Shown in pieces: positions 9,511-18,032 of a DNA stretch of 64,000 nucleotides. The notes beneath the pieces were generated by a model. That model was not told the DNA's origin, made no database searches, and was given only the letters and a program-made list of their open reading frames with translations. The stretch covers positions 310,001-374,000 of the forward strand of contig CAXBGS010000004.1 in assembly GCA_963975425.1 (NCBI GenBank), given 5' to 3'. A program made the translations under genes and the position numbers. The DNA comes from CAXBGS01 sp963975425 (GTDB taxonomy: Bacteria; Planctomycetota; Planctomycetia; Pirellulales; Pirellulaceae). Each line of letters starts with the position of its first letter. Position 1 is the first letter of the stretch.

Positions 9511-10689
9511 ATGCCAGACACCGTTAACATCTCACCCGATTTACCAGCCGAGGCTTTGCGCGAGCGGATCGAACTGGCCTGTGACCAAATGGAAAAGATT
9601 TTTTCCGACGGCTCCTATTCCAAAATCAAGGTCCATCGACACTGGTCGAAACACAACCCGAAAATTTCCGGCGAAATTGCTCGCCCGAGTGCCTATCGCT
9701 GGTACTTGCGACGTGAACTATTCAAACTAGCCGGTCGTGGCGCCGAAATTGCCGTCACATGCTCACGAAAACGTGTCGACCTGTCCGACCCGAACTTGCT
9801 GGAACAGATTGACGAGAGCGATTTTGACCTGACACGAAAAAAAGTGTTCCTATTCGGCCCCGAGCGCTCGGAACTTTCAATTCAGCGACTGGAACATTAT
9901 ACGGGCACGCAAGCGGAAGACTTTCAGCGGTACGTTCTATTGACCAACTATCGAATGCACATGGAAGCGTTCGAAAAACAATTCAGCGGTTGCGTCAAGT
10001 CCAGTCGCGGTGATGTTCAAATGCCGGCGCTTCACAAAAAGGCCAATGACAACAGCGGCATCAGTATCGTGAACATCGGCGTGGGGCCATCGAATGCAAA
10101 GAACTTGACCGATCATTTAGCGGTGTTGCGTCCCGATGCGATGTTGATGGTTGGTCACTGCGCGGGCGTCCGAAATCACCAAGAGATCGGTGACTTTGTG
10201 CTGGCGTCAGGTTACATGCGTGGGGATCACATTCTGGATAAAGCCTTACCGCCATCGGTACCGATCACGCCCAGCTTTCTTCTAAACCGATCGCTCGCAA
10301 AGGTGCTGGACGAGACCGGGCTGCCGTATCGAATCGGTGCGGTCTACACGACGGCCGATCGCAACTGGGAACTCGCACTGCGCAACACACTGGACGATTT
10401 GCGAGCCAGCCGCAGTATCGGCGTTGACATGGAATCGGCGACGGTCGCGGCAAACGGATTTCGCTATCGCATTCCGAGTGCAACGCTGCTGTGTGTCTCG
10501 GATAAACCACTGCATGGCAAACCTAAATTGCCCGAATACGCGAGATCGTTTTACGACGAGTCCAAACAACAGCACATCGCCGTCGCAACCAGCGCACTTG
10601 ATCTAGTCAAACGCGAATTCCCCGACGGATTGCCCAATAGCGACATCCGCGCACTCGAAGAGCCTTTGTTGGGTGGCCCGGACGTGTGA
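9511..10689 (+). CDS. amn: AMP nucleosidase
   Basis: 392 residues from the ATG at 9511 (MPDTVNISPDLPAEALRERI). The enzyme hydrolyses AMP to adenine and ribose-5-phosphate in the cytoplasm. The N-terminal ~150 residues match the AMP-nucleosidase-specific domain, with the basic stretch KVHRHWSKHNPKISGEIARP and the Y-R-W-Y-L-R-R-E-L segment. The C-terminal half is a nucleoside-phosphorylase fold: VNIGVGPSNAKNLTDHL, then the MLMVGHCAGVRNHQEIGDFV active-site region, the VDMESATVAANG motif whose Met-Glu binds ribose, and LLCVSDKPLHGKPKLP. It is shorter than the ~480-residue E. coli protein but keeps both domains. It is divergent from the macroglobulin gene across 264 bp. An in-frame upstream extension to 9370 adds 47 residues with no family similarity and was discarded. 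Confidence 0.93.
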   Translation: MPDTVNISPDLPAEALRERIELACDQMEKIFSDGSYSKIKVHRHWSKHNPKISGEIARPSAYRWYLRRELFKLAGRGAEIAVTCSRKRVDLSDPNLLEQIDESDFDLTRKKVFLFGPERSELSIQRLEHYTGTQAEDFQRYVLLTNYRMHMEAFEKQFSGCVKSSRGDVQMPALHKKANDNSGISIVNIGVGPSNAKNLTDHLAVLRPDAMLMVGHCAGVRNHQEIGDFVLASGYMRGDHILDKALPPSVPITPSFLLNRSLAKVLDETGLPYRIGAVYTTADRNWELALRNTLDDLRASRSIGVDMESATVAANGFRYRIPSATLLCVSDKPLHGKPKLPEYARSFYDESKQQHIAVATSALDLVKREFPDGLPNSDIRALEEPLLGGPDV

Positions 10690-10808
10690 GCCTCGCCAAT
10701 TTCGGCGTTCAAGAAAATCGCCGCTGCCAAAGCAGCTTGAATTTGCCGAGGTGAAAATTCGCCAAGGTGAACCCGCGAAAGTGATCACCGCGTCTTTGCC
10801 GACTTTGG

Positions 10809-12095
10809 CTACGAGTCCTTCCGCCGAAAATAACGGATCATCGGCGGCTCGGCCCTCGGATAATAGTGGATCATTTCGTCGATCGACAACAACATCCACG
10901 GACGCGAGACTCGATGACCGTTCTTGGTGTAGACGATTTCATCGGCAAGATAGACGGCCGTATGGAACAAGTCACCATTGCGATCTGTAAGGCACACCAG
11001 GTCGCCGAAACAAGGCTCGCCCGAAATCGGGTAGTAGTCGTTCATCAACGTTTCCCCGACTTGACCGATCGAAGCGAACCGGTCATCGGGCGTTTCGCCA
11101 AAAAAGTTCAACGCGGTCCAGTGCGAATTACGTTTCACAACCAAGTTACCGTTCGCGGTGCCGGGATACGTGTAAATCCGCTCGCGGGCGAATGGCGGCA
11201 ACAAATGCACCAAATCAACACTTCCACCCTGAGACCTGAGGGCAAGTGACTCCAAAATCGGACGAACGTCTTTTCCACGTCCGTACCGCCCCCAATAATC
11301 CACCAACCGTTCGATGTCGGTGTCGGGATCGACCTTGATGCGAACGAGTTTCGTCGACTCGCGTGACAACACCTTCAGCATTTGCACTCGTTCAAACTCG
11401 CTTTGCAAATGTGGAAGGACCAATCGCAAATCGGCAAAGAAATGAACTGGTCCGCGCGAGTAAACCATCGTCTTGATTTGTTCAATCAGTTCGGGCCGAA
11501 GATTGGCATCGCGAAACCATGCATTGACCGATCTGCCGCAGTAGCGAAAGGCATTAAATTGATCGGTGTTCCGGACATCTTTGGAAAGATGATCGTATAC
11601 CTTTGCCCGTACATTCAGTGGTATTTCCTGAAGCACGTCGTTCGTCACGGGAACGATTCCGTCTGGCGACGACTCGCTTAATTGACGTAATTGCTCGCGA
11701 ATGCCGGCATCAAGCCCGAATCCGGCCAACAGCTCATCGAGGCCTGCCGACCAACCGCGTGAGAAATGCCAATTCGAACCCACATTGCTCGTATCAAGTT
11801 CTTCGATGAACTCGATCGGAGGCGAAATGGTGATCGTGGCTTGGCTCAGCAGCCCGCTACTCGGCTCCTCGGAAACCTGGCTATCGGCCATCCGACTGTC
11901 TGGGCTCGCGTCGACCTGGTCGCTGGCCCCGATCACGGCCTGCCCTGATTCCATCGTTTGATTCTTGGGCAAGAGCAATGCGATCACGATCAACCAGGGC
12001 GAAAGGATAGCGACACATAACCCGACGACCGCCCATCGCGAAATGGGAATCACCAATTCGGCTGACTGATTGACGGGACGTTTTGCGGACTTCAT
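10809..12095 (-). CDS. Membrane-anchored protein, NlpC/P60-like C-terminus with Ser at the putative catalytic Cys site
   Basis: 428 residues from the ATG at 12095. One N-terminal transmembrane helix (residues ~21-42, VVGLCVAILSPWLIVIALLL) is followed by a linker and a helical middle domain. A C-terminal domain follows with RNSHWTALNFF (S324, H325), CFGDLVCL (364) and LFHTAVYLADEIVYTKNG (H378). The order polar/Cys-His-W, then G-D-L-V, then H-x-A-x-Y resembles the Cys and His motifs of NlpC/P60-type papain-fold proteins, but I cannot assign the family with certainty. The upstream paralogue at 12151-13533 is clearly homologous throughout (shared W-G-R-x-G-R-G-K-D-V-R-P, R-I-Y-[TS]-Y-P and C-terminal F-F-R-R-K) and has Cys where this copy has Ser. 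The 55-bp spacing suggests co-transcription. Confidence 0.8.
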   Translation of the reverse strand: MKSAKRPVNQSAELVIPISRWAVVGLCVAILSPWLIVIALLLPKNQTMESGQAVIGASDQVDASPDSRMADSQVSEEPSSGLLSQATITISPPIEFIEELDTSNVGSNWHFSRGWSAGLDELLAGFGLDAGIREQLRQLSESSPDGIVPVTNDVLQEIPLNVRAKVYDHLSKDVRNTDQFNAFRYCGRSVNAWFRDANLRPELIEQIKTMVYSRGPVHFFADLRLVLPHLQSEFERVQMLKVLSRESTKLVRIKVDPDTDIERLVDYWGRYGRGKDVRPILESLALRSQGGSVDLVHLLPPFARERIYTYPGTANGNLVVKRNSHWTALNFFGETPDDRFASIGQVGETLMNDYYPISGEPCFGDLVCLTDRNGDLFHTAVYLADEIVYTKNGHRVSRPWMLLSIDEMIHYYPRAEPPMIRYFRRKDS

Positions 12096-12150
12096 TTTTG
12101 CGAGCTGTATTTAAAGTTTGTAAGTGCAGAAGATTTAGGCCAGGACACGG

Positions 12151-13533
12151 CTAAGACGTTTTCCGTCGAAAGAAACTTACACGCACCGGCGTACGTCTGG
12201 TGTAGTAATCCTTCATCTCCGAGAGCCGGCAAAAATGCCATGAACCGAGAGCGGAGTAACCGTTTTTCGTGAATAGCACATCGTCGGCAATGTAGGTCGC
12301 CGAATGAAAAACGGTCCCCTCTTGATCAATGAACTCGACCAAATCGCCCATCTTGTAGTCGCCGAAAATTTGATAGAACTCGCCATCCATCCGCCTCGAC
12401 AACTCGTCATACAGGTTCGTGACCAAACGATCGTCCGGGATGGAGCTTAAAAAATTGTGTGCCGTCCAATGACAATCGCGTCGCCGAATCACGTCGTCCG
12501 TTGTCAGGTTCGGGTAGCTATAAATGCGTCGCCTCGCGAATGCTGGCAACAAGTGCGAGACATCGATCTTCGTCGGACCTGATTGCAGCGCCAGCGATTC
12601 GATCAGCGGACGTACGTCTTTGCCCCGCCCGTGTCGGCCCCAGTAACGAACCAATTGGTCAATGTCTGTTTGTGAATCAAACTGCAGATACATCACGAGT
12701 GTCGAATCACGACACAGGGATTTCAGTAATTGCGATTTCTCAAATTCATTCTGCAACTCTGCTTCGATTAGCCGAAAGTCAGCGAAGACGAGATAGCTTC
12801 CGTTGCGGAACACCATGCCTTTGACGCGATCGATCACGCTGGGTCGGACTTGTGTTCCGTCGAACCAATCGTCGACCGAATCGCTGCAAAATCGAAACGC
12901 GTTCGTTTGCGCAACGTTGCGATCGTCTTGTTGCAGATAGTTGTAAATTTTCGCGCGAGTCTCGATCGGAATGCTGCGAATCAAATCATTGGTGATGTAC
13001 ACCCGGCGGCACCCCGCGTCTTCATCCAACTCGCTGGCGTTCAACAGTTGCCGCTGCACCGCCCGGTCGACACCGAAGGCCGCAAACCGTGCTGCCAACT
13101 CTTTGCGTTCTCGTTCGGGAAAATACCAATCGGATTCGTACAAGCCGGTGTCCACCAACTTGACGTATTCGTCGGGCGGCGCGATGACGATTCGTTCGTA
13201 CTGAAGACGTCCCCAAGGCGGTACCGCCTCAGCGGTTTGTGCGTCTGAAGCCACCGCAGACGCGAACGCCCTCTCATCACCCATCTCAATTTCGTTTTCC
13301 ACCGGTGTGGTCGTCATGAGCCCTGCCGACCGCGATACCGCTCGAGCCTGGGCCTGGTGCGAATGCGTTTTGCTGTCGACGGCATGACGAGGCCAAAGGA
13401 CGATCATCCAAGGTGCCGTCAGCAGCCCTGCGAGCAGCCAGAATGCGCCGCGCGAAATGCGCACTCGCACCGTCGCGCAGGATTCCCTTTTTGCTTGAGA
13501 CGGTGCACCGTCAGAATAAGATGGTTGGACCAA
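12151..13533 (-). CDS. Membrane-anchored protein, NlpC/P60-like C-terminus with intact Cys
   Basis: Up to 460 residues. It is a paralogue of the downstream gene with the same layout: transmembrane helix (residues ~29-47, GAFWLLAGLLTAPWMIVLW), linker, helical middle domain and C-terminal domain. The C-terminal motifs are RRDCHWTAHNF (C354, H355), MGDLVEF (396) and VFHSATYIADDVLFTKNG (H410). Cys and His spaced in this way, with G-D-L-V between, recall NlpC/P60 cysteine peptidases or amidases facing the periplasm, though the match is distant. The start is uncertain: the frame has no ATG upstream of the membrane helix. TTG at 13533, or GTG at 13470 or 13464, are the candidates. The gene probably heads a two-gene operon with its paralogue. 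Confidence 0.78.
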   Translation of the reverse strand: MVQPSYSDGAPSQAKRESCATVRVRISRGAFWLLAGLLTAPWMIVLWPRHAVDSKTHSHQAQARAVSRSAGLMTTTPVENEIEMGDERAFASAVASDAQTAEAVPPWGRLQYERIVIAPPDEYVKLVDTGLYESDWYFPERERKELAARFAAFGVDRAVQRQLLNASELDEDAGCRRVYITNDLIRSIPIETRAKIYNYLQQDDRNVAQTNAFRFCSDSVDDWFDGTQVRPSVIDRVKGMVFRNGSYLVFADFRLIEAELQNEFEKSQLLKSLCRDSTLVMYLQFDSQTDIDQLVRYWGRHGRGKDVRPLIESLALQSGPTKIDVSHLLPAFARRRIYSYPNLTTDDVIRRRDCHWTAHNFLSSIPDDRLVTNLYDELSRRMDGEFYQIFGDYKMGDLVEFIDQEGTVFHSATYIADDVLFTKNGYSALGSWHFCRLSEMKDYYTRRTPVRVSFFRRKTS

Positions 13534-13814
13534 TGGTATTACCGATCCGAGTGATGATCTTTCGTACAGACCCAGTTGCGTTACATCGGTTTGCCGACGT
13601 TCGCGACGGAAGTTTCATCCGATTGCGTGACGCCCGCTCCAACAGCAACGCAGCACTGAAAACGCAAGGAGAGTCCGCAGAATTCTAGTTGCCGAATTCA
13701 GGGATTGTGACGATCCAGAGAATATTCCCAATCGATTGATTGTCGTGTCGACAGTTTGCCAACGTTTGTGACAAACATGCCGACGATGCCGACCAGGATG
13801 CTGGGCGACACCGC
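13534..13814. other. Intergenic region upstream of the paralogue pair
   Basis: 281 bp between two minus-strand genes, probably holding the promoter of the paralogue pair and the end of the helical-repeat gene transcript. A perfect 10-bp palindrome CAATCGATTG lies at 13729-13738. No terminator with a T-tract and no small gene were recognised. Confidence 0.4.
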
Positions 13815-14996
13815 CTATGGCTTGCTGGATTTCGCGGCGTGAACGACGGCGGCGAAACCGAGAACGTCACCGTGTTTTTGGCAGTACTGAAGGATGGGCT
13901 CGGTCGCATCTTGTCCGTCAGCCTTGGCCTTTTCGGCGATTTCCAGCAACATCGGGATGATTCGCTGGGGTGGAACATCATTGGGAACCAAATCCACCGC
14001 CGCTTGCACCGCCTCGACGTGGCGGCCGACGCGTGTGAGCAGATCGACGTACGTCTCGATCGCCCCGGTGCCATGCTGAACGGTATCAACGGTTTGTGCT
14101 TTGCGCTGGAACATCTTCAAACCCGCGTCGACGTTTTCGCCTCGCAAGATTGAAAAGAATGTCAGGTGTGCTGGATAGAAATCCAGGAAAGGTTCTTCAC
14201 CGGGATATTGAAATTGATGATGCAGTCGCCGACCATACTGACAAAGTTCCCAGACCTTTTGAATTTGTTCGGGCTCTTCCAGCAATGTTGCAATCTTGAC
14301 GGTCGCGGACAGGTGTGTCGTATCAAGGTGATAGCCGCCGTCTTCAAGCAACCATTTACGGCTTTCGATCATATCCAGCAGACTCTCGTCGTCGCCGGCC
14401 GGTTTTTCGCGGCGTGCAATGTCGCCACGCACCATCGTCGTAAGTTCGTTGTAAAAGTGTTCCAACAAGCAAGCTGCGGCGGCCTTGCGATCGGCTTTGC
14501 TGCGTTGGACAAGCGCTTGCTCGTACAATGTGATGCTGTTGCAAGTGCCTTGGTGATCTAAGACGGCTTGATATCCGCGTGCGACATCGACACCTTCGTG
14601 CAGCAACACCTGAATCATCTCGTCGTAATTGTCATCGGTGATCTCGACATCGGCCAAAAATTGCCGCGCCGCATCAAAATCGCCGGTCGGTCGCAGGTAC
14701 ATCCACCCTTCGCCAACGCGCCCCTGATTGATCAACATTTGACCGGCCTCTCGACACGCTTGTAACAGTCCGTGCTCAAGCTGTTGTTCAATTTCTTCTG
14801 GGCGGTCTTCGTTCTGTTCGACGACGATCGCCGGCAATCCGAGCTTGTCGCGAACCTGCATCTTGAGTGCTTCGAACAGCTCTTGTGGCTTTTCCTCGGC
14901 GCGAAAGTGATCCACCATGGCGTCGATCATCGCGGACGGCGCGTCACGGTGACCTTCCAGGATGGCAAAAATGTCGGTCTGCGTCGTGTTGGTCAT
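13815..14996 (-). CDS. Conserved helical-repeat protein of unknown function
   Basis: 393 residues from the ATG at 14996, no signal peptide, no transmembrane segment, acidic and rich in helices. Repeated helix-turn-helix segments (EGWMYLRPTGDFDAARQFL, EQALVQRSKADRKAAAACLL, GAIETYVDLLTRVGRHVEA) are spaced like TPR/SEL1 solenoids without a clean consensus. Two short conserved-looking motifs stand out, ESRKWLLEDGGYHLDTTHLS and LDFYPAHLTFFSILRG, which could line a binding groove. I do not know a function. A cytoplasmic scaffold role is the conservative reading. Confidence 0.8.
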   Translation of the reverse strand: MTNTTQTDIFAILEGHRDAPSAMIDAMVDHFRAEEKPQELFEALKMQVRDKLGLPAIVVEQNEDRPEEIEQQLEHGLLQACREAGQMLINQGRVGEGWMYLRPTGDFDAARQFLADVEITDDNYDEMIQVLLHEGVDVARGYQAVLDHQGTCNSITLYEQALVQRSKADRKAAAACLLEHFYNELTTMVRGDIARREKPAGDDESLLDMIESRKWLLEDGGYHLDTTHLSATVKIATLLEEPEQIQKVWELCQYGRRLHHQFQYPGEEPFLDFYPAHLTFFSILRGENVDAGLKMFQRKAQTVDTVQHGTGAIETYVDLLTRVGRHVEAVQAAVDLVPNDVPPQRIIPMLLEIAEKAKADGQDATEPILQYCQKHGDVLGFAAVVHAAKSSKP

Positions 14997-15152
14997 AAGT
15001 CGGTGGGGAAGGGAGTGCTTAACGATGTCGAAAATCCCATTCTATCGCAATCGTGGCTGAAGGCGATGGAGGGGCGAGGTGAGCCCGGGTTCTACGCTGC
15101 ACCCGTCTGACCCTAGCTGGAATCCGGCAATCGATTTGGCTTCGATGGCAGG

Positions 15153-15647
15153 TCAGCCTGATTTGCCATCGCCGCGTTCGGCATAGCGTCTGAGATGAAT
15201 GATCAACTGTTTCAATTGCTCCGCCGCTTCCGGCAGCACTGATTCGCAATGTTCGCGGACGTCGGCCAGCGGGCCGAGCAGATTGTCACAATGCCGCGAC
15301 ATTTCCAACGCAATGGCTCGTGCCTGATGATGTTTGTCTTGGCAAAGACGCAGCCGTTTTTCGGACTGATGAACCCGCTGGACCGCTTCGGTCGCCGGCG
15401 GGCGATCCGATGCGCGAGCGGCTGAACGTTTCTGAAACAATTGGTCCTTGGCCTCGTTGAGTTTCCGTTCCGCGATCTGGATTTGTCCGCGCCAGTATCC
15501 GACGCGGTCTTGCGAAAAGTATTCGTCGGCCCGCTGAACGGTGGTGCGAATCGATTGCACGATCGGATCCCAGTCGGTGCCAAGCTTGAGCAAGGCGACT
15601 CGCAATGATTCCAGTGATTCGATATCGCGAACGTTGCTCTTAGCCAT
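15153..15647 (-). CDS. Coiled-coil protein downstream of WXG100 gene
   Basis: About 164 residues, almost entirely charged amphipathic helix: heptad-like segments run from ~residue 10 to 65 (SLRVALLKLGTDWD, QIAERKLNEAKDQLF) and ~80 to 155 (RVHQSEKRLRLCQDKHHQ, EAAEQLKQLIIHLRRYA). There is no signal peptide or membrane segment. It lies 23 bp downstream of the WXG100 gene (14 bp if the alternative GTG at 15656 is the start), so the two are very likely co-translated. A long helical partner next to a WXG100 protein fits the helical hairpin substrates and chaperones of type VII-like systems, but this is inference from context. Confidence 0.8.
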   Translation of the reverse strand: MAKSNVRDIESLESLRVALLKLGTDWDPIVQSIRTTVQRADEYFSQDRVGYWRGQIQIAERKLNEAKDQLFQKRSAARASDRPPATEAVQRVHQSEKRLRLCQDKHHQARAIALEMSRHCDNLLGPLADVREHCESVLPEAAEQLKQLIIHLRRYAERGDGKSG

Positions 15648-15670
15648 CCCCGTCACTCACTTCAGCACCA

Positions 15671-15940
15671 CTAGCGTCCCAAGTAAGCATCGATTTGCTC
15701 GGCCTTGCGCATCAAGTAGGGAACGTGTTCTTCGGTCGATTGGATCAATCGCTGCATCTGTCGCATTTGCGTGGTGAACTCTTCCGCGAATTTGCGTTGC
15801 TGCTCGTCTCGCCAGGTTTGTTCCAATTGGTTCATTTGTGAAGCGAGTACAGACGAACGTTCTTTCATGTCTTCGGCGAACCGATGTAGATGTCCGGCAA
15901 ATTGCCTGAGATGTTCGGGGTCGACAACGGCTTGATTCAT
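15671..15940 (-). CDS. WXG100 family protein (ESAT-6-like)
   Basis: 89 residues from the ATG at 15940, the usual ~90-100 residue size of the WXG100 superfamily. Two helices (DPEHLRQFAGHLHRFAEDM and FTTQMRQMQRLIQSTEEH) flank a turn with TWRDEQQRKFAEEF. The W-R-D takes the place of the W-x-G turn, and W-x-D followed by [QH]-x-K-F-A-x-E-F is characteristic of the planctomycete branch. Such proteins form antiparallel helical dimers and in Gram-positives are exported by FtsK/SpoIIIE-type EssC/EccC ATPases. No such ATPase is present here. The start codon overlaps the stop of the upstream TPR gene (ATGA), indicating translational coupling. Confidence 0.9.
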   Translation of the reverse strand: MNQAVVDPEHLRQFAGHLHRFAEDMKERSSVLASQMNQLEQTWRDEQQRKFAEEFTTQMRQMQRLIQSTEEHVPYLMRKAEQIDAYLGR

Positions 15941-16749
15941 GATGAACTCGGCAAAGTCGGGGTATCGTCGGTCGCGGAGCGACCCGGTTGAATTTGACTA
16001 TCAGAAACGACATTGGGGGGCGACAAGTTGGCAAGCTCGTGTTCGGCTTGATGCAAACTTTCGCGGTAACGTGCCAGCGTCAATTCGACGCCGAGACGCT
16101 CGGCTGTCTCGCACAACAATCGCAGCGCCGCGACACGGACTCGCACTGGCGCCACGACGGCGCGCCTTAACGAGGCGGCACGGAGGGCTGCCATCGCCGG
16201 CGCATCTTTTCCGGTCGCCAAAAGCGCCCGCCCGAGAATCAAGTGTGCTTGTGGTGAATGTTCATCGCTGTTGAGAACCGGTTGAATCTCTTCGATGGCT
16301 TCCTCAAAACGATCGACATCCATGAACGCCTCGGCGCGGGCCAGGTGCAGATGCCGAAGCGCCGGATCACGTTGCAGACGCGCGTGACAGACTTCGATCC
16401 GGCGCAGCGCCCAGTCACTTGCGCTGCGTTGAACCTCCCGTTCGGCCTCGGCGGTCTCGAGTCGTTTCGCGAGATCACTGAACCCACGATACTGTTGTAG
16501 TGATCGAGCCAGTGTCGCTTCTTCCAATTCCCACAAAATGGTTAGGTCATCAGGAAACAAATCATGCGCTTGATCCAGCACTCGCTTGGCTTCCAGTGGA
16601 CGACTTTCGCAGCGATAGATCGCTGCCAGTTCCAAATAAGCGTTGCGATCGGTGGGATTCGTCTTAAGAAGATGCTCGAGTTCTTGCCGCCGCTGCGGCT
16701 TGATGCGTGTTTCAGTACTGGCGTCAGAATCGGTGTCCATACCCACCAT
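15937..16749 (-). CDS. TPR-repeat protein coupled to WXG100 gene
   Basis: 270 residues from the ATG at 16749 (MVGMDTDSDASTETR; ATG 16740 also possible; the frame extends to a TTG at 16776). No signal peptide. Tetratricopeptide repeats are visible at ~residues 25-60 (NPTDRNAYLELAAIYR...EAKRVLDQAHDLFPDD), ~120-180 (PALRHLHLARAEAFMDVDRF...AHLILGRALLATG) and possibly a further pair. The last ~40 residues are polar and Ser/Thr/Pro-rich. Its stop overlaps the WXG100 start by 4 bp (ATGA), so the two proteins are made together. A cytoplasmic adaptor or chaperone for the helical proteins encoded next to it is plausible but unproven. Confidence 0.87.
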   Translation of the reverse strand: MVGMDTDSDASTETRIKPQRRQELEHLLKTNPTDRNAYLELAAIYRCESRPLEAKRVLDQAHDLFPDDLTILWELEEATLARSLQQYRGFSDLAKRLETAEAEREVQRSASDWALRRIEVCHARLQRDPALRHLHLARAEAFMDVDRFEEAIEEIQPVLNSDEHSPQAHLILGRALLATGKDAPAMAALRAASLRRAVVAPVRVRVAALRLLCETAERLGVELTLARYRESLHQAEHELANLSPPNVVSDSQIQPGRSATDDTPTLPSSS

Positions 16750-16840
16750 TGTGAACCAATGATATCCAGTAAGCAAACAATCCCGCCCTAGAGAGTGTCC
16801 TTATCACGAATCGACGACAGAAACCAACAAAGAAACGTGG

Positions 16841-17983
16841 TCAAGCGACGCTGCGATACAGATTGCGTGTTCGATCCGCGTCCAAGGGAATCGGATTAAA
16901 CGTTCCCGTCCACTGTTTCAATGCGTCTTCGACAAATAGGTCGATGCCGGTTTCGGGGATCGACAGCTCGTCCAGCGATGTCGCCAAACCGGCTTCTCGC
17001 ATCCAGTGAACGACCATATCGGCCAACCGATCGGGCGCTTCGTCAATCTGAATGGACGGATCGACTTCGCGAACCAGTTCGGCGTACCAGTCTGCGTGCA
17101 CCTGTCCGTTCATACGAATCACCGCAGGCAACATCATGCCGACGGCTTGGCCGTGAGTGATATCGTGCCTGGCCGTCAGTGGGTTGGCGGTCGCATGTGC
17201 AGCACCCAGCATCGACGTCTCAATTGCCATCCCGGCCAAACAAGCGCCGACTTGCATATTACTGCGAGCTTCCAGATCGGTTGGTTCACGTAAGACCTGC
17301 GAAAAACCGGTCGCCAGTAGCGCGAACGCGCGTCGGCTGTACGTGACCGACATCGGATTGCGCCGGCTTGTGACGTACGTTTCGATTGCATGAGAAATCG
17401 CGTCGATTCCGGTCAATGCCGTCACACGAGGCGGCTGCGTTACCGTCAGTGCGGGATCCAACAGTGCGATGCTGCAGGCCGCTCGCGGGTCGCCGCATGC
17501 CATTTTGGTATGGGTCGCCGCGTCGCTGATCAAAGCGAACGATTGAGCTTCGCTGCCGGTACCGCTTGTCGTCGGCACGGCGATCATTGGCAACATGTCG
17601 GTGGTTGCTTTACCGACACCGTGATAATCGTGAATCGTTCCGCCGCACGAGTAAACGAAGTTGATTCCCTTGCAACAATCCATACTGCTGCCACCGCCGA
17701 GTCCGATCAACAAATCAGGCTGAACTTCGGCCGCCCGGCGCACCCCCGCATCGACCATGTCCGAGGTAGGATTTTCGCCAAAGTCATGAAACGATGCGAT
17801 CTGTAACCCGGCACTTTGCAAATGCTCGACCGCAACCGCGAAGTGGCCGGCGTCGATAATGCCTTGGTCGCATACGACCAACACACACCGGGGTCGATAC
17901 GTCGATGCGAGTTGTCCGAGTTGGCGAACAACACCTTCGCCGAACACGACACGCGTTCGGCTGTGAGTATCAAACGGTTGCAT
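16841..17983 (-). CDS. Iron-containing (group III) alcohol dehydrogenase
   Basis: 380 residues from the ATG at 17983, typical for the family (~380-400). The N-terminal domain has the NAD(P)-binding glycine-rich LIGLGGGSSMDCCKG and AVPTTSGTGSEA. The C-terminal helical domain supplies metal ligands: the Asp and His of TGIDAISHAIETY and the two His of LGAAHATANPL and RHDITHGQAVGMMLP, which is the standard D-H-H-H iron site. The reaction is NAD(P)-dependent interconversion of an alcohol or hydroxy acid with its aldehyde or ketone; the substrate is not deducible. It lies 49 bp downstream of the serine acetyltransferase gene on the same strand and may be co-transcribed with it. Confidence 0.93.
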   Translation of the reverse strand: MQPFDTHSRTRVVFGEGVVRQLGQLASTYRPRCVLVVCDQGIIDAGHFAVAVEHLQSAGLQIASFHDFGENPTSDMVDAGVRRAAEVQPDLLIGLGGGSSMDCCKGINFVYSCGGTIHDYHGVGKATTDMLPMIAVPTTSGTGSEAQSFALISDAATHTKMACGDPRAACSIALLDPALTVTQPPRVTALTGIDAISHAIETYVTSRRNPMSVTYSRRAFALLATGFSQVLREPTDLEARSNMQVGACLAGMAIETSMLGAAHATANPLTARHDITHGQAVGMMLPAVIRMNGQVHADWYAELVREVDPSIQIDEAPDRLADMVVHWMREAGLATSLDELSIPETGIDLFVEDALKQWTGTFNPIPLDADRTRNLYRSVA

Positions 17984-18032
17984 GGTTGCAGGTCACAGGT
18001 GGGGAGGAAAATCAGGTGACTGTGGGGAGGTG

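Noticed and set aside
10723..10736. GCTGC-CAAA-GCAGC hairpin as terminator after AMP nucleosidase
   Set aside because: The stem is only 5 bp and no T-tract follows. It is too weak to call despite sitting between convergent genes.
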